From Enterobacteriaceae bacterium RIT691 (GTDB taxonomy: Bacteria > Pseudomonadota > Gammaproteobacteria > Enterobacterales > Enterobacteriaceae): a DNA stretch of 64,000 nt. The stretch lies in NCBI GenBank assembly GCA_009668205.1, contig WJYM01000002.1, positions 434,001-498,000 of the forward strand, read 5' to 3'. A model generated the notes under the pieces. The model was not told where the DNA came from and made no database searches. It saw nothing but the letters and a program-made list of their open reading frames with translations. The position numbers and the translations under genes are program-made. The number at the start of each line of letters is the position of its first letter. The stretch's first letter is position 1. Shown here piece after piece: positions 49,661-59,885 of this stretch.

Positions 49661-51232
49661 ATGACACAGGAAAAGTCATTCAAATCAAAAGCGTGGGAGT
49701 TCTTTCAAAGTCTCGGGAAAACCTTCATGTTCCCGGTTTCGTTGCTGGCCTTTATGGGATTATTGCTCGGCATCGGCAGCTCTGTCACAAGTCCTTCTAC
49801 TATCAAGAGTTTTCCTTTTCTCGGCGGAGAATTAACCCAGCTGACCTTCGGTTTTATCGCCATGGTGGGCGGCTTTGCGTTCACTTATCTTCCCGTGATG
49901 TTCGCGATGGCTATCCCAATGGGGCTGGCGAACCGCAATAAAGCCGTCGGCGCATTTTCTGGTTTCGTCGGCTTTATGCTGATGAACCTCAGCATCAACT
50001 ATTATCTCACCGTCACCCACCAGCTTGCCGATGCGGCGACGATGAAGCAGGTTGGGCAGTCGATTGTTCTCGGGATTCAAACCCTGGAGATGGGCGTACT
50101 GGGTGGGATCGTGGTGGGCGTCATCACCTACTTCCTGCATGAACGCTTTCAGGACACCGTGCTGCACGATGCCTTTGCCTTTTTCAGCGGCATCCGTTTT
50201 GTGCCGATCATGACCGCACTGACATTGTCGGTGGTGGGACTTTTCATCCCATTATTATGGAAATACGTCGCACTTGGCATCGCGGGGATTGGCCACATTA
50301 TTCAGGGCACCAGCGTGTTTGGCCCATTCCTGTATGGCGTCGGCGTACTTTTGCTTAAGCCTTTCGGTCTGCATCATATTCTGCTTGCGATGGTGCGTTT
50401 CACCCCGGCGGGCGGCATCGAGATGGTGAACGGGCACGAAGTGGCCGGGGCACTGAACATTTTCTATGCGGAGCTGAAAGCCGGTCTGCCGTTCAGTCCT
50501 CACGTGACGGCCTTTTTATCCCAGGGCTTTATGCCGACCTTTATCTTCGGTCTGCCCGCCGTGGCTTACGCCATTTACCGTACTGCCCGTCCTGAAAATC
50601 GCCCGATCATCAAAGGGCTGCTGCTCTCCGGGGTTCTGGTTTCCGTGGTCACCGGTATTTCTGAGCCGATTGAGTTCCTGTTCCTGTTTATCGCGCCGAC
50701 GCTGTACATCTTCCATATCGTGATGTCAGGGCTGGCGCTGCTGGTGATGGCGCTGCTCGGCGTAACGATTGGCAACACCGATGGCGGGATCCTCGACCTC
50801 CTAATCTTCGGCGTGATGCAGGGGCTCTCCACCAAATGGTATCTGGTGTTCCCGGTCGGTGCGGTCTGGTTTGCCGTCTACTTCTTCGTCTTCCGCTGGT
50901 ACATCCTTAAGCACGACATTAAAACGCCAGGTCGTGAAATCGATCCTGATGCCGCCTCCCAGGCCGTCGCCGCCAATGTCAAAGCGCGTGGGAAGTCAAA
51001 ATACGATCATGGCTTGATCCTTCGCGCCCTGGGCGGCAAAGAGAATATAGATTCACTGGATAACTGCATTACCCGCTTACGCCTGGTCGTGAAAGACATG
51101 GGCAAACTGGATAAGCAGGCCCTGAAGGACGCCGGTGCGCTGTCGGTGGTAGTGCTGGATGCGCACAGCGTTCAGGTCATTATCGGGCCGCAGGTGCAAA
51201 GCGTGAAAACGGGCATTGAGGCATTAATTTAA
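49661..51232 (+). CDS. MalX-like PTS EIIBC (glucose/maltose family)
   Basis: The 523-residue protein has an N-terminal EIIC membrane domain (about 15-430), with the EIIC substrate motif GISEPIEFLFLF, and a C-terminal EIIB domain whose phosphorylated cysteine lies in LDNCITRLRLVV (about residue 467). No EIIA domain is present, so it probably uses the general EIIA-Glc. E. coli MalX (530 aa) is a close relative, but the match is not strong enough to call it malX itself. It replaces agaBCDI of E. coli and lies in an operon with the MalY-like gene (12-bp gap). Substrate unknown. Confidence 0.85.
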   Translation: MTQEKSFKSKAWEFFQSLGKTFMFPVSLLAFMGLLLGIGSSVTSPSTIKSFPFLGGELTQLTFGFIAMVGGFAFTYLPVMFAMAIPMGLANRNKAVGAFSGFVGFMLMNLSINYYLTVTHQLADAATMKQVGQSIVLGIQTLEMGVLGGIVVGVITYFLHERFQDTVLHDAFAFFSGIRFVPIMTALTLSVVGLFIPLLWKYVALGIAGIGHIIQGTSVFGPFLYGVGVLLLKPFGLHHILLAMVRFTPAGGIEMVNGHEVAGALNIFYAELKAGLPFSPHVTAFLSQGFMPTFIFGLPAVAYAIYRTARPENRPIIKGLLLSGVLVSVVTGISEPIEFLFLFIAPTLYIFHIVMSGLALLVMALLGVTIGNTDGGILDLLIFGVMQGLSTKWYLVFPVGAVWFAVYFFVFRWYILKHDIKTPGREIDPDAASQAVAANVKARGKSKYDHGLILRALGGKENIDSLDNCITRLRLVVKDMGKLDKQALKDAGALSVVVLDAHSVQVIIGPQVQSVKTGIEALI

Positions 51233-51244
51233 CAGGAGGTTAGG

Positions 51245-52423
51245 GTGTTTAATTTCGATACGCTCGTTGAGCGCAAAAGCGATAAGTGCCGTAAATGGGA
51301 TCATCAATTTGTCTGCTCCCGGTTTGGCGAAGTGCCCGCTGACTTTATTCCGCTGTGGATTGCCGACATGGATTTTAAGTCGCCACCTGCCGTGGTTGAA
51401 GGCTTCCAGCGTATCGTTGAGCACGGTACCTTTGGCTACACGTGGTGTTTTGATGAGTTTTACGATGCCGTGATCGGCTTCCAGCGCGACCGCCATCAGG
51501 TGGCGGTCGACAAAAACTGGATTACGTTGACCTATGGCACCGTTTCCACGCTGCACTACACCGTACAGGCGTTCTGCCAGCCGGGGGATTGCGTGATGAT
51601 GAACACCCCGGTTTACGATCCTTTTGCGATGGCAGCACAGCGCCAGGACGTGCGGGTGCTGGCAAATCCACTGAAAGCCGTGGACAACCGCTACGAGCTT
51701 GACCTTGAGCTGATTGAGCATCAGCTCAAAACCGAGCACCCAAAACTGTGGTTCTTCTGCTCACCGCACAATCCGTCCGGGCGCATCTGGCGGGCGGAAG
51801 AAATCCGTCTGGTGTCGGATCTTTGCAAACGCTACGGCGTGATCCTGATGATCGATGAAGTGCATGCCGAGCACATTCTCGATGGGCAGTTCGTCAGTTG
51901 TCTGATGCCAGGCTGTGCGGCTTTAGATAACCTGATTGTTCTCACTTCGCCAAACAAAGCGTTCAATCTGGGCGGTCTGAAAACATCGTATGCCATGATC
52001 CCTAACGATGACCTGCGGCAGCGTTTTCGCCAGCAGTTGGAGAAAAACTCCATCACTTCGCCAAACATGTTTGGCGTGTGGGGAATCATCCTTGCCTACC
52101 AGCAAGGGTTACCGTGGCTGGATGCCCTTAATGGCTATCTGCAAGGGAATGCTCGCTATCTGGCGGACGCCATCCACACCCACTTCTCCCACTGGCGGAT
52201 GATGAACCCTGAGTCATCTTATCTGGCGTGGATTGATGTCAGTGACGATCCGATGAGTGCCACGCAGCTCACCGGACACTTTGCTCGTCATGCCGGGGTC
52301 GTCATTGAAGATGGTAGTCACTATGTGCAGAACGGAGAAAATTATCTGCGCATTAACTTCGGTACACAGCGCTACTGGCTTGAACAGGCGCTGGAACGGA
52401 TGCGAAGCGTACATCAGCGTTAA
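51245..52423 (+). CDS. MalY/PatB-type PLP-dependent C-S lyase or aminotransferase
   Basis: The 392-residue protein starts with GTG at 51245 after a strong SD (AGGAGG). It is a fold-type I PLP enzyme of the MalY/PatB group: IPLWIADMDFKSPPAV, CSPHNPSGRIW, DEVHAEHIL and the PLP-lysine motif SPNKAFNLGGLKTSY. E. coli MalY is a cystathionine beta-lyase that also inhibits MalT. The pair with a MalX-like transporter copies the malXY arrangement. Its reaction here is unproven. Confidence 0.85.
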   Translation: MFNFDTLVERKSDKCRKWDHQFVCSRFGEVPADFIPLWIADMDFKSPPAVVEGFQRIVEHGTFGYTWCFDEFYDAVIGFQRDRHQVAVDKNWITLTYGTVSTLHYTVQAFCQPGDCVMMNTPVYDPFAMAAQRQDVRVLANPLKAVDNRYELDLELIEHQLKTEHPKLWFFCSPHNPSGRIWRAEEIRLVSDLCKRYGVILMIDEVHAEHILDGQFVSCLMPGCAALDNLIVLTSPNKAFNLGGLKTSYAMIPNDDLRQRFRQQLEKNSITSPNMFGVWGIILAYQQGLPWLDALNGYLQGNARYLADAIHTHFSHWRMMNPESSYLAWIDVSDDPMSATQLTGHFARHAGVVIEDGSHYVQNGENYLRINFGTQRYWLEQALERMRSVHQR

Positions 52424-52430
52424 CCTAACG

Positions 52431-52456
52431 AAAAAGGACACCCAGGGTGTCCTTTT
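52431..52456. terminator. Bidirectional terminator between MalY-like gene and rsmI
   Basis: AAAAAGGACACC and GGTGTCCTTTTT pair around CAG, giving a T-run on both strands between convergent genes. Confidence 0.9.
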
Positions 52457-52498
52457 TCACTTTTCCTTCTTTCACCGTTTACTGGCGTAAGAAGTCTG

Positions 52499-53365
52499 TC
52501 ACTCCCCCTGCTGCTCCAGCGCATGCTTATACAAAGCATTTTTCTTCACGCCGTGGATTTCAGCGGCAAGCGCGGCGGCTTTTTTCAGTGGCAGTTCGGT
52601 TTGCAACAGGGCAAGCGTGCGCAGGGCTTCAGCGGGCAGCGCGTCGTCGCTTTGCACTTTGAAGCCTTCAATAATCAGCACCATTTCCCCTTTGCGTCGG
52701 TTTTCATCCTCTTTCACCCACGCCAGAAGTTCGCCCACCGGCGCACCGGTGATCGTTTCCCAGGTTTTGGTGATTTCACGCGCCAGTACCACATAGCGGG
52801 ATTCGCCGAGCACCGCGGTGATATCTTCCAGGCTTTCCAGCAAACGGTGGGTTGATTCGTAGAAAATCAGCGTGCGAGGTTCGTTTTCCAGCGCCCGTAA
52901 CGCATCGCGGCGGCCTTTAGACTTGGCGGGCAGAAAACCTTCGTAGCAGAATTTATCGGAGGGTAAGCCCGCCGCACTCAGCGCAGCAATGGCCGCACAA
53001 GGCCCAGGCAGAGGCACAACCTGAATCCCCGCTTCACGGCAGGTACGGACCAGATGATAGCCGGGATCGTTAATCAGCGGCGTTCCGGCATCGGATACCA
53101 GCGCAATGTTCTGCCCTTCCTGGAGCTTTGCCACCAGCGTTTCGGCTTTCTGCTGTTCGTTGTGGTCATGCAGCGCGAACATACGGGCGTTGATGGCAAA
53201 GTGCTGCAACAACAAACCGGTGTGCCGGGTATCCTCAGCGGCAATCAGATCAACAGCCTTCAGCACATCCAGCGCACGTTGCGTGATGTCACCCAGATTG
53301 CCGATAGGAGTGGGCACAATATAGAGTTTTCCCCGAGAATTGTCCGCTGATTCGCGTTGTTTCAT
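52499..53365 (-). CDS. rsmI: RsmI, 16S rRNA (cytidine-1402-2'-O)-methyltransferase
   Basis: The 288-residue SAM-dependent tetrapyrrole-methylase-fold enzyme has the motifs [14 protein letters not shown] (about 16-29), [13 protein letters not shown] and FYESTHRL. It methylates the 2'-hydroxyl of C1402 in 16S rRNA. E. coli RsmI (YraL) is 286 aa. It is divergent from lpoA as in E. coli, with 63 bp between starts. Confidence 0.95.
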   Translation of the reverse strand: MKQRESADNSRGKLYIVPTPIGNLGDITQRALDVLKAVDLIAAEDTRHTGLLLQHFAINARMFALHDHNEQQKAETLVAKLQEGQNIALVSDAGTPLINDPGYHLVRTCREAGIQVVPLPGPCAAIAALSAAGLPSDKFCYEGFLPAKSKGRRDALRALENEPRTLIFYESTHRLLESLEDITAVLGESRYVVLAREITKTWETITGAPVGELLAWVKEDENRRKGEMVLIIEGFKVQSDDALPAEALRTLALLQTELPLKKAAALAAEIHGVKKNALYKHALEQQGE

Positions 53366-53428
53366 TGTTTAGTCCGTATTGCCGATTTAATATTGAGCAT
53401 TGAGCTAAAAAAATATCACTGGATACGT

Positions 53429-55606
53429 ATGGTACCGTCAACATTTCTTCGTTCTAAAGCCGCGCGCTGTCTGCCTGTCGTGCTGGCCGCGTTTCTTTTC
53501 GCCGGCTGCGGCACCCAGCACAGCACTGATCAAAGCACTGCGCACCTTGAAGGTAGCGCTCAAGCTGATTCGGGTTATTACCTGCAGCAGATGCAGCAAA
53601 GTTCTGATGATAGCAAGACCAACTGGCAATTACTCGCCATTCGTGCCCTGCTGAAGGAAGGTAAAACCCAGCAGGCGATGGAATTGTTCGGTCAGCTGCC
53701 GCAGGATCTGAGTGCCACTCAGCGTCAGGAGCAATCGCTGCTGGCCGTCGAAATTAAGCTGGCGCAGAAAGATTTTGCCGGTGCGCAGGCGCTGCTTGCC
53801 AACATTGACGCTACCACACTAGAAAACAATCAGCAGGCGCGTTACTGGCAGGATGTGATTGTTGCCCAGAACGGACAGCCTTCTGTCACCCTGCTGCGGG
53901 CGCTGATTGCCCAAGAACCGCTGCTGGCCTCACCGCAGGATAAGCAGAAGAATATTGATGCCACCTGGCAGGCACTCTCATCAATGACCAAAGATCAGGC
54001 CAATGCGCTGGTGATCAACGCGGATGAGAACGTCCTTCAGGGCTGGCTGGATCTTCAGCGTATGTGGTTTGATAACCGCAACGATCCGGACATGCTGAAA
54101 GCCGGTATTCAGGACTGGAAAACCCGTTATCCGCAGAATCCGGGTGCAACCCAGCTCCCAACGCAGTTGGCGAACATGCAGAACTACAAGCCAGCCTCCA
54201 CGGCAAAAATTGCCCTGCTGCTGCCGTTGAACGGCCAGGCGGCAGTGTTTGGCCGGACTATCCAGCAAGGTTTTGAAGCCGCCAAAAATGGCACAGCAGG
54301 TGCCGTGAGCGGAAGCGCAGTCCCAGAACAGTCGGCACAGGCCGCGACGGCTCAGGACAACGGCACGGTCGTTAGCCCTTCACAGGCTTCCGTGAGCGAC
54401 CTGACCAACACCCCGTCTGCCGTCGGAACTCAGGCTCAGCCCGTTCAGGCGCCAGGCACCGTACCGTCAGCAGCGCCTGCCGCAGCAGTACAACAAGCCC
54501 CACAACCCGCTGCACCAGCCGCAGCAGTACAGCAAGCCGCGCAACCCGCTGCACCAGCCGCAGCCCCTGTCAGTACTGACGGTTCCGTTCAGCCAGTAGC
54601 TCAGCCTGCTGTTGCCGCCGTGGCAGCAAATCCTTCCGCAGAGCTGAAAGTGTATGACACCACCGCCGCACCGCTGGATCAGATCCTTAACCAGGCGCAG
54701 CAGGATGGCGCATCGCTGGTGGTTGGCCCTCTGCTGAAAAACGATGTCGACGCGCTGGCGAAGAGCACCACCAGCCTGAACGTGCTGGCACTGAATCAAC
54801 CAGAAAACGTCGAAAATAAAGCTAACGTCTGCTATTTTGCCCTCTCTCCGGAAGATGAAGCCCGCGATGCGGCGCGTCATATTCACGATCAGGGCAAACA
54901 AGCGCCTCTGGTGCTGATCCCTCGCAGCGGATTTGGCGATCGTGTGGCAACGGCCTTTGCTCAGGAATGGCAAAAGCTGGGCGGCGGTATCGTCCTGCAG
55001 CAGAAATTTGGTTCTGTGAACGAGCTGCGCGGTGGCGTCAACGGCGGTGGCGGCATTGCCTTGACCGGCAGCCCGATTAACGCCAGTCTGCCACAGCAGC
55101 AGAGCGTCACTATTGGTGGCCTGACCATCCCGGCGCCGCCAAGCGATGCGCAGATCGGCAGCGGCGGTAAAGTGGATGCCGCGTATATTGTCGCCACCCC
55201 GGATGAGATAGCTTACATCAAGCCAATGATTGCCATGCGTAACGGCAGCCAGAGCGGTGCAACGCTGTATGCCAGCTCCCGCAGCGCACAAGGCACCGCG
55301 GGCCCGGATTTCCGTCTGGAAATGGATGGCCTTCAGTTCAGCGAAATTCCGATGCTGGCTGGCAGCAACCCTGCACTGATGCAGCAGGCACTGGGCGCCG
55401 TCCGCAACGACTATTCACTGGCTCGCCTGTATGCCATGGGTGCGGATGCCTGGGCACTGGCCAACCACTTCTCGCAGATGCGTCAGGTGCCGGGCTTTGA
55501 GCTCAACGGTAACACCGGCGATCTGACGGCGACTCAGGATTGTGTGATCAACAGGAAGTTGTCATGGCTCAAATACCAGCAGGGGCAGATCGTTTCGGCC
55601 AACTAA
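53429..55606 (+). CDS. lpoA: LpoA, outer-membrane lipoprotein activator of PBP1A
   Basis: The 725-residue lipoprotein (E. coli 678) has a lipobox FAGCGT with C27 as the lipidated residue. An N-terminal TPR-like domain (about 30-250) is followed by a variable Ala/Pro/Gln-rich linker and a C-terminal domain related to periplasmic binding folds. LpoA stimulates PBP1A from the outer membrane. I placed the start at ATG 53429 ([10 protein letters not shown]), giving the E. coli N-terminus. The linker contains a 39-nt direct repeat (54479-54556), which helps explain the extra length. Confidence 0.95.
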   Translation: MVPSTFLRSKAARCLPVVLAAFLFAGCGTQHSTDQSTAHLEGSAQADSGYYLQQMQQSSDDSKTNWQLLAIRALLKEGKTQQAMELFGQLPQDLSATQRQEQSLLAVEIKLAQKDFAGAQALLANIDATTLENNQQARYWQDVIVAQNGQPSVTLLRALIAQEPLLASPQDKQKNIDATWQALSSMTKDQANALVINADENVLQGWLDLQRMWFDNRNDPDMLKAGIQDWKTRYPQNPGATQLPTQLANMQNYKPASTAKIALLLPLNGQAAVFGRTIQQGFEAAKNGTAGAVSGSAVPEQSAQAATAQDNGTVVSPSQASVSDLTNTPSAVGTQAQPVQAPGTVPSAAPAAAVQQAPQPAAPAAAVQQAAQPAAPAAAPVSTDGSVQPVAQPAVAAVAANPSAELKVYDTTAAPLDQILNQAQQDGASLVVGPLLKNDVDALAKSTTSLNVLALNQPENVENKANVCYFALSPEDEARDAARHIHDQGKQAPLVLIPRSGFGDRVATAFAQEWQKLGGGIVLQQKFGSVNELRGGVNGGGGIALTGSPINASLPQQQSVTIGGLTIPAPPSDAQIGSGGKVDAAYIVATPDEIAYIKPMIAMRNGSQSGATLYASSRSAQGTAGPDFRLEMDGLQFSEIPMLAGSNPALMQQALGAVRNDYSLARLYAMGADAWALANHFSQMRQVPGFELNGNTGDLTATQDCVINRKLSWLKYQQGQIVSAN
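54479..54556 (+). repeat. 39-nt tandem repeat in the lpoA linker
   Basis: Two copies (54479-54517, 54518-54556) encode [13 protein letters not shown] and [13 protein letters not shown]. They differ at a few bases and keep the frame. Confidence 0.9.
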
Positions 55607-55953
55607 GCCCTAAACAGTCGGGCGACGAGTGGGAGAAAGAGGCTCGTCGCTGGCTGGAAAGCAAAGGACTGCGTTTTATCGCCGCCAACGTGCATGCGCG
55701 GGGCGGCGAAATCGACCTCATTATGCGTGAGGGCAACACCACCGTGTTTATTGAAGTCCGGTTCCGGCGCTCTGGCCGCTACGGCGGTGCGGCTGCCAGT
55801 GTGACACGCAGCAAACAAACGAAATTATTACAAACTGCCCGCTTGTGGCTTGCGCGCCACAATGGGAGTTTTGAGACTACGGATTGCCGATTTGATGTGG
55901 TAGCCTGCAATGGCAATCAGATCGAATGGTTTAAAAACGCCTTTGGCGAATAG
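55564..55953 (+). CDS. yraN: YraN, UPF0102 endonuclease-fold protein
   Basis: The 129-residue UPF0102 protein has the PD-(D/E)xK nuclease-like motif in [22 protein letters not shown] (about 42-63). ATG 55564, after SD AGGAAG, overlaps the lpoA end by 43 bp and matches the E. coli start. Function unproven; a Holliday-junction resolvase-like fold is assumed for the family. Confidence 0.92.
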   Translation: MAQIPAGADRFGQLSPKQSGDEWEKEARRWLESKGLRFIAANVHARGGEIDLIMREGNTTVFIEVRFRRSGRYGGAAASVTRSKQTKLLQTARLWLARHNGSFETTDCRFDVVACNGNQIEWFKNAFGE

Positions 55954-55979
55954 CGTCTTTTAAAGAAGTAAGGGATATC

Positions 55980-56570
55980 GTGCTCGACAGAATTAAAGCC
56001 TGCTTTACGGAAAGCATTCAGACTCAAATCGCAGCAGCAGAAGCGCTTCCGGACGCAATTTCCCGGGCCGCCATGACGCTGGTACAGTCCTTACTCAACG
56101 GTAACAAAATCCTCTGTTGTGGCAATGGCACCTCTGCCGCCAACGCACAGCATTTTGCTGCCTGCATGATCAATCGCTTCGAAACAGAGCGCCCCGGTTT
56201 ACCTGCGATTGCACTTAATACCGATAATGTGGTCTTAACCGCGATTGCCAATGACCGTCTTCACGATGAAGTGTATGCCAAACAGGTACGTGCGCTCGGC
56301 CACGCCGGTGACGTTCTGTTGGCCATTTCCACCAAAGGGAATAGCCGTGACATCGTGAAAGCCGTTGAAGCTGCGGTGACGCGCGATATGACTATCGTTG
56401 CGTTAACCGGGTATGACGGGGGTGAACTTGCCGGTCTTCTGGGGCCGCAGGACGTCGAAATTCGTATCCCTTCACACCGTGGCGCACGCATCCAGGAGAT
56501 GCATATGCTGACGGTCAACTGTCTGTGCGATCTGATTGATAATACGCTCTTCCCACACCAGGACGATTAA
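55980..56570 (+). CDS. diaA: DiaA, DnaA initiator-associating protein
   Basis: The 196-residue SIS-domain protein starts with GTG at 55980. It has the phosphosugar-binding-type motif [15 protein letters not shown] (about 42-56) and [13 protein letters not shown]. It binds DnaA as a tetramer and promotes timely initiation at oriC. Sequence nearly identical to E. coli DiaA (YraO). It sits between yraN and dolP as in E. coli. Confidence 0.95.
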   Translation: MLDRIKACFTESIQTQIAAAEALPDAISRAAMTLVQSLLNGNKILCCGNGTSAANAQHFAACMINRFETERPGLPAIALNTDNVVLTAIANDRLHDEVYAKQVRALGHAGDVLLAISTKGNSRDIVKAVEAAVTRDMTIVALTGYDGGELAGLLGPQDVEIRIPSHRGARIQEMHMLTVNCLCDLIDNTLFPHQDD

Positions 56571-56579
56571 GGAGTACAC

Positions 56580-57155
56580 ATGAAGGCATTCTCGCCCCTC
56601 GCAGTCCTTATTTCTGCGCTGCTGCTTCAGGGATGTGTTGCCGCAGCGGTAGTTGGTACAGCTGCTGTTGGCACCAAAGCCGCCACCGATCCGCGCTCTG
56701 TGGGCACCCAGGTCGATGACAGCACACTGGAATTGCGCGTTAACACCGCCCTGAACAAAGATGAACAACTGAAGAAAGAAGCTCGTGTGAACGTGATGGC
56801 ATGGCAGGGTAAAGTTCTGCTGACCGGTCAGGCACCGTCGACCGATCTGGCCGCCCGCGCGAAGCAGATTGCCATGGGCGTCGAAGGCACTTCCGAAGTG
56901 TTTAACGAAATTCGCCAGGGCCAGCCTATCGGTCTGGGCACTGCCTCTTCCGATACCTGGATAACCACCAAAGTGCGTTCCCAACTGCTGGGTAGCGATC
57001 AGGTGAAATCCTCTGCGGTGAAAGTCACCACCGAGAACGCCGAAGTGTTCCTGATGGGCTCGCTGACCGCCCGTGAGGGTAAAGCCGCAGCTGATATCGC
57101 CAGCCGCGTCAGCGGTGTGCAGCACGTGACGACAGCGTTTACCTATATTAACTAA
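56580..57155 (+). CDS. dolP: DolP, outer-membrane lipoprotein with two BON domains
   Basis: The 191-residue lipoprotein has a lipobox LLLQGC with C19 and two BON domains (about 45-113 and 122-190). E. coli DolP (YraP) binds anionic phospholipids, locates to the division site and supports outer-membrane integrity and BAM activity; its gene is sigma-E controlled. It lies 9 bp after diaA. Confidence 0.94.
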   Translation: MKAFSPLAVLISALLLQGCVAAAVVGTAAVGTKAATDPRSVGTQVDDSTLELRVNTALNKDEQLKKEARVNVMAWQGKVLLTGQAPSTDLAARAKQIAMGVEGTSEVFNEIRQGQPIGLGTASSDTWITTKVRSQLLGSDQVKSSAVKVTTENAEVFLMGSLTAREGKAAADIASRVSGVQHVTTAFTYIN

Positions 57156-57199
57156 GCCCTGTATTGTCGGTCGCGGCCGACGATAATCCTGAACCGTTG

Positions 57200-57230
57200 G
57201 CCGGATAAGCATTTCAGCGTATCCGGCAAC
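57200..57230. repeat. REP element between dolP and yraR
   Basis: GCCGGATA and TATCCGGC enclose AGCATTTCAGCG; this is the typical enterobacterial REP palindrome. It lies between convergent genes. A smaller hairpin GTCGG/CCGAC lies just before it (57167-57182). Confidence 0.8.
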
Positions 57231-57238
57231 ACAGCCCG

Positions 57239-57889
57239 CTACGCGGGTCTTCGGGCCGCAATCTCGCGCAATGTTGCCGAGGGTAATACCGTCACGCCCT
57301 CTCTCCCTTGCGAAAACGCTTCTTGCATCAGCGCCCTGGCGACATCGCGAGCGTCAATGGATTTCCAGTTCCCGGGCAGGAAAGCAAACAGCGGCGCCAG
57401 CAGAGATTCATTCGCACGTCGCTTCTCGCGATCGCCGAGCAGCATTGAAGGGCGAGCAAGGACCAGCCGCGGCCAGTTCTGTGCTTTCAATGCCTCTTCC
57501 ATTTCCCCTTTCACCCGATTGTAGAAAAACGGTGAGTGTGCATTTGCCCCCATTGCGCTAACCACCAGCATCTGTTTTGCACCAAGACGTTGGCCCGTCA
57601 GCGCGGTATCCACCACCAGCGTGTAATCTGCGTGTACAAAGGCTTCTTTGCTCCCCGCTTCGCGACGTGTGGTGCCCAGGCAGCAGAAAACGATATCGAT
57701 CGGTTCACTGACCTGGGCCAGCGCATCCGTCAGCTGCGGATCGTAAGGGTTGAATACCTCTGCGGGCATATCCTGCAAAGGGCGGCGAGTTGGCGCGCTG
57801 ATATGCGCCACGCGAGGTTCCTGAATCAGCATTCTCAGTAAGTGCCCACCCACCAGACCGGTGGCACCGGTAATCAGTACGTTGGCCAT
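57239..57889 (-). CDS. yraR: YraR, NAD(P)-binding epimerase/dehydratase-like protein
   Basis: The 216-residue short-chain/NmrA-like protein starts with the Rossmann motif [18 protein letters not shown] and includes [26 protein letters not shown], with the YxxxK-like NRVK segment. It matches E. coli YraR. The reaction is unknown. It lies 3 bp after yhbP and is probably co-transcribed with it. E. coli genes yraQ and yhbO, near here in K-12, are absent. Confidence 0.9.
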   Translation of the reverse strand: MANVLITGATGLVGGHLLRMLIQEPRVAHISAPTRRPLQDMPAEVFNPYDPQLTDALAQVSEPIDIVFCCLGTTRREAGSKEAFVHADYTLVVDTALTGQRLGAKQMLVVSAMGANAHSPFFYNRVKGEMEEALKAQNWPRLVLARPSMLLGDREKRRANESLLAPLFAFLPGNWKSIDARDVARALMQEAFSQGREGVTVLPSATLREIAARRPA

Positions 57890-57892
57890 CGT

Positions 57893-58321
57893 TTAGCCCT
57901 GCCGTAACCAATGGTATTTTTTGCCGAAACCCAGAGTATTGTCGGTGAACTTCAGTTCATCAATCCGGATAGCCCAAACGGGGGCTGGCATCACGCGGGC
58001 AACGGGAAAACGGCGGTTATAGCGTTCGCGAACCGGCTTGCTTTCTTCCCCTTCCAACAGGCGAATCTCACCGCGAAACTGGACGCCACGAATAAGTGCG
58101 ACGTTCTTTGGCTGACCATTAACGGTCCCCGCCACAGGTGCGCATTTGCCGCTCATCTGTGCATGGCGGGTGGTTTCTTCACTGAGCAGATAAAAGGATA
58201 CGCTTTCGCGGTCAAAGATATAAAACGCGCTGGCGGCCCACAGTTCGCCGTCTTTCGCCACGCTCCAACTGACAACATGCTGTTTTTCCAGCCATCGGCT
58301 GATGGCCTCTAGTGATTCCAT
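57893..58321 (-). CDS. yhbP: YhbP, UPF0306 family protein (FMN-binding split-barrel-like)
   Basis: The 142-residue protein belongs to UPF0306, which has a split-barrel flavin-binding-like fold; landmarks are [22 protein letters not shown] and [21 protein letters not shown]. coli YhbP has 147 residues. No cofactor or substrate is known. It is divergent from yhbQ. Confidence 0.9.
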   Translation of the reverse strand: MESLEAISRWLEKQHVVSWSVAKDGELWAASAFYIFDRESVSFYLLSEETTRHAQMSGKCAPVAGTVNGQPKNVALIRGVQFRGEIRLLEGEESKPVRERYNRRFPVARVMPAPVWAIRIDELKFTDNTLGFGKKYHWLRQG

Positions 58322-58373
58322 TTTTTCATTCCCGCATGCTATGGTGCGTTCACCTTAACACAGGAGCAAGAAC

Positions 58374-58658
58374 GTGTGCTGGTTCGTCTATTTGATTCGC
58401 TCGGCGGATAACCGCCTTTACACAGGCATCACGAAGGATGTGCAACGGCGCTTTGCGCAGCATCAGTCCGGCAAAGGCGCGAAAGCTCTGCGCGGGAAAG
58501 GCGAGCTCAGCCTGGCGTTGGCGAAAGAAGTGGGGGAACACTCGCTGGCGTTACGGCTGGAGTATCAGATTAAGCAGTTGACGAAGCGCCAGAAAGAGCG
58601 CCTCGTCACCGGTGAGGAATCATTTGAATCGCTACTGGAGCGACTCAGAAACGATTGA
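58374..58658 (+). CDS. yhbQ: YhbQ, GIY-YIG endonuclease-like protein
   Basis: The 94-residue protein starts with GTG at 58374 after SD AGGAGC. It has a GIY-YIG-type domain: [35 protein letters not shown] (YLI and YTG motifs plus the catalytic-type arginine and histidine). Its 3' end overlaps convergent yhbS by 14 bp. E. coli YhbQ is reported to have DNase activity. Confidence 0.92.
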   Translation: MCWFVYLIRSADNRLYTGITKDVQRRFAQHQSGKGAKALRGKGELSLALAKEVGEHSLALRLEYQIKQLTKRQKERLVTGEESFESLLERLRND

Positions 58659-59148
58659 AGTGATCGCAGTACTCGACTAACCCATGTACGCCATTCAGCG
58701 CGTCATCCGCCAGCGCGCGCACCTGGAAGGCCGCCTCATATTCTGGCCAACGGCAGCGTAAATCAAAACGCGCCGCCGGTTCAAAACCAAGCTTGCTATA
58801 AAGCGCAGGTTCACCGAGCGTCACCACAGCGGCATAACCAAACTCATTCAGGGAATCCAGCCCTTCATAGACCAGCGTCCGGGCAATGCCCTGGCCCTGA
58901 TACTCTTTCGCGACGGCAAGCGGCGCCATGCCGACCCACTGCAGCTCTTCACCTTCAACGCTCACCGGACTGAAGGCCACATAGCCAACCACTTGCCCTT
59001 CATCATCGGTCGCCACCAGACCCAGCGTGATCAGGCCATCTTCCCGCAGCGATTGCACCAAATCGGCTTCCGCATCGCCAGCAAATTCACGGCGCAGCAA
59101 AGCATCAATGCCCGGTGCGTCTATCCCAATTTCCACTCGAATCAGCAT
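58645..59148 (-). CDS. yhbS: YhbS, GNAT-family N-acetyltransferase
   Basis: The 167-residue GNAT protein has the acetyl-CoA pyrophosphate loop in [16 protein letters not shown] (about 82-97) and [18 protein letters not shown]. It overlaps ubiT by 7 bp, so the two are translated together. The substrate is not established. Matches E. coli YhbS. Confidence 0.92.
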   Translation of the reverse strand: MLIRVEIGIDAPGIDALLRREFAGDAEADLVQSLREDGLITLGLVATDDEGQVVGYVAFSPVSVEGEELQWVGMAPLAVAKEYQGQGIARTLVYEGLDSLNEFGYAAVVTLGEPALYSKLGFEPAARFDLRCRWPEYEAAFQVRALADDALNGVHGLVEYCDHFNRF

Positions 59149-59666
59149 GGCTCACCTACCGATGTCTGTCTGGTTTGCGGCGGATTTTGCTGCCCCGCCT
59201 CCACAAAGTCCGCCAGCTGCAGCAACATTACGCGCAGTGCTTTTGGCATCTGTTCAAGCTCAATGGCGTCCATCAGATTTTTGACGTACAGCCCCAGCTC
59301 CGTGTCACCTTCAATCACCAGACGACGCTGGAAAAAGAGCGTATCAGGATCTTGTTTGCGTGCGGCGATCATCAGGAGATCGCTGGCATCCGCGCTAAAG
59401 CTTACATCGGCTTGCGCATTATTGCTGACGATCAGACGACCGTTTTCGACTGACGTGAACCAGCGCAGACCGATATCACGCACTTCAATACTCAGCCAAC
59501 GCCCCTCAAGGAATTCCAGTTCCTCGTCGGCAAGAGCCTGACGAAACTGCCAGCTAAGCACCTGTTCCAGCACCTGACGCTTCAGCGCGAAAGGCGTCAC
59601 CTTCACCGGGACACTCATCAGAGTCGGGCCCAGCTGTACCAGGCGTGAACGCAGTTTATCCAACAC
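59142..59666 (-). CDS. ubiT: UbiT, SCP2-domain ubiquinone biosynthesis accessory factor
   Basis: The 174-residue SCP2 sterol-carrier-like protein (YhbT) helps ubiquinone synthesis without oxygen, probably by binding the lipid intermediates. SCP2 domain at about 40-145. It is the first gene of ubiT-yhbS and is divergent from ubiUV, as in E. coli. Confidence 0.93.
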   Translation of the reverse strand: MLDKLRSRLVQLGPTLMSVPVKVTPFALKRQVLEQVLSWQFRQALADEELEFLEGRWLSIEVRDIGLRWFTSVENGRLIVSNNAQADVSFSADASDLLMIAARKQDPDTLFFQRRLVIEGDTELGLYVKNLMDAIELEQMPKALRVMLLQLADFVEAGQQNPPQTRQTSVGEPC

Positions 59667-59885
59667 GAGTTTTACTCCCTCAATGCAATAGTCCGATTAT
59701 TTTGCCACATCCATGAAATGACATAGCGGCGTAAATCAACAATTCTGTATGACGATGGCACCATTATTGGCAACATCAATGCGCTTTTAACTGCCTCAAA
59801 TCAAAAATTGTCGACGGGGGGTTCTCTAAAATCCCAGTTCGTTAACAATTTTGCGGCCCTGCGGTCGCTGTCTTCAGGAAATCTT

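Noticed and set aside
57239-58321. yraQ and yhbO remnants near yraR/yhbP
   Set aside because: The intervals are fully occupied by yraR and yhbP with a 3-bp gap; no remnant of either gene is visible.
59667-59885. FNR sites between ubiT and ubiU
   Set aside because: Expected from E. coli regulation, but I found only half-sites (ATCAA at about 59733 and 59801) with poor partners, so no site is annotated.
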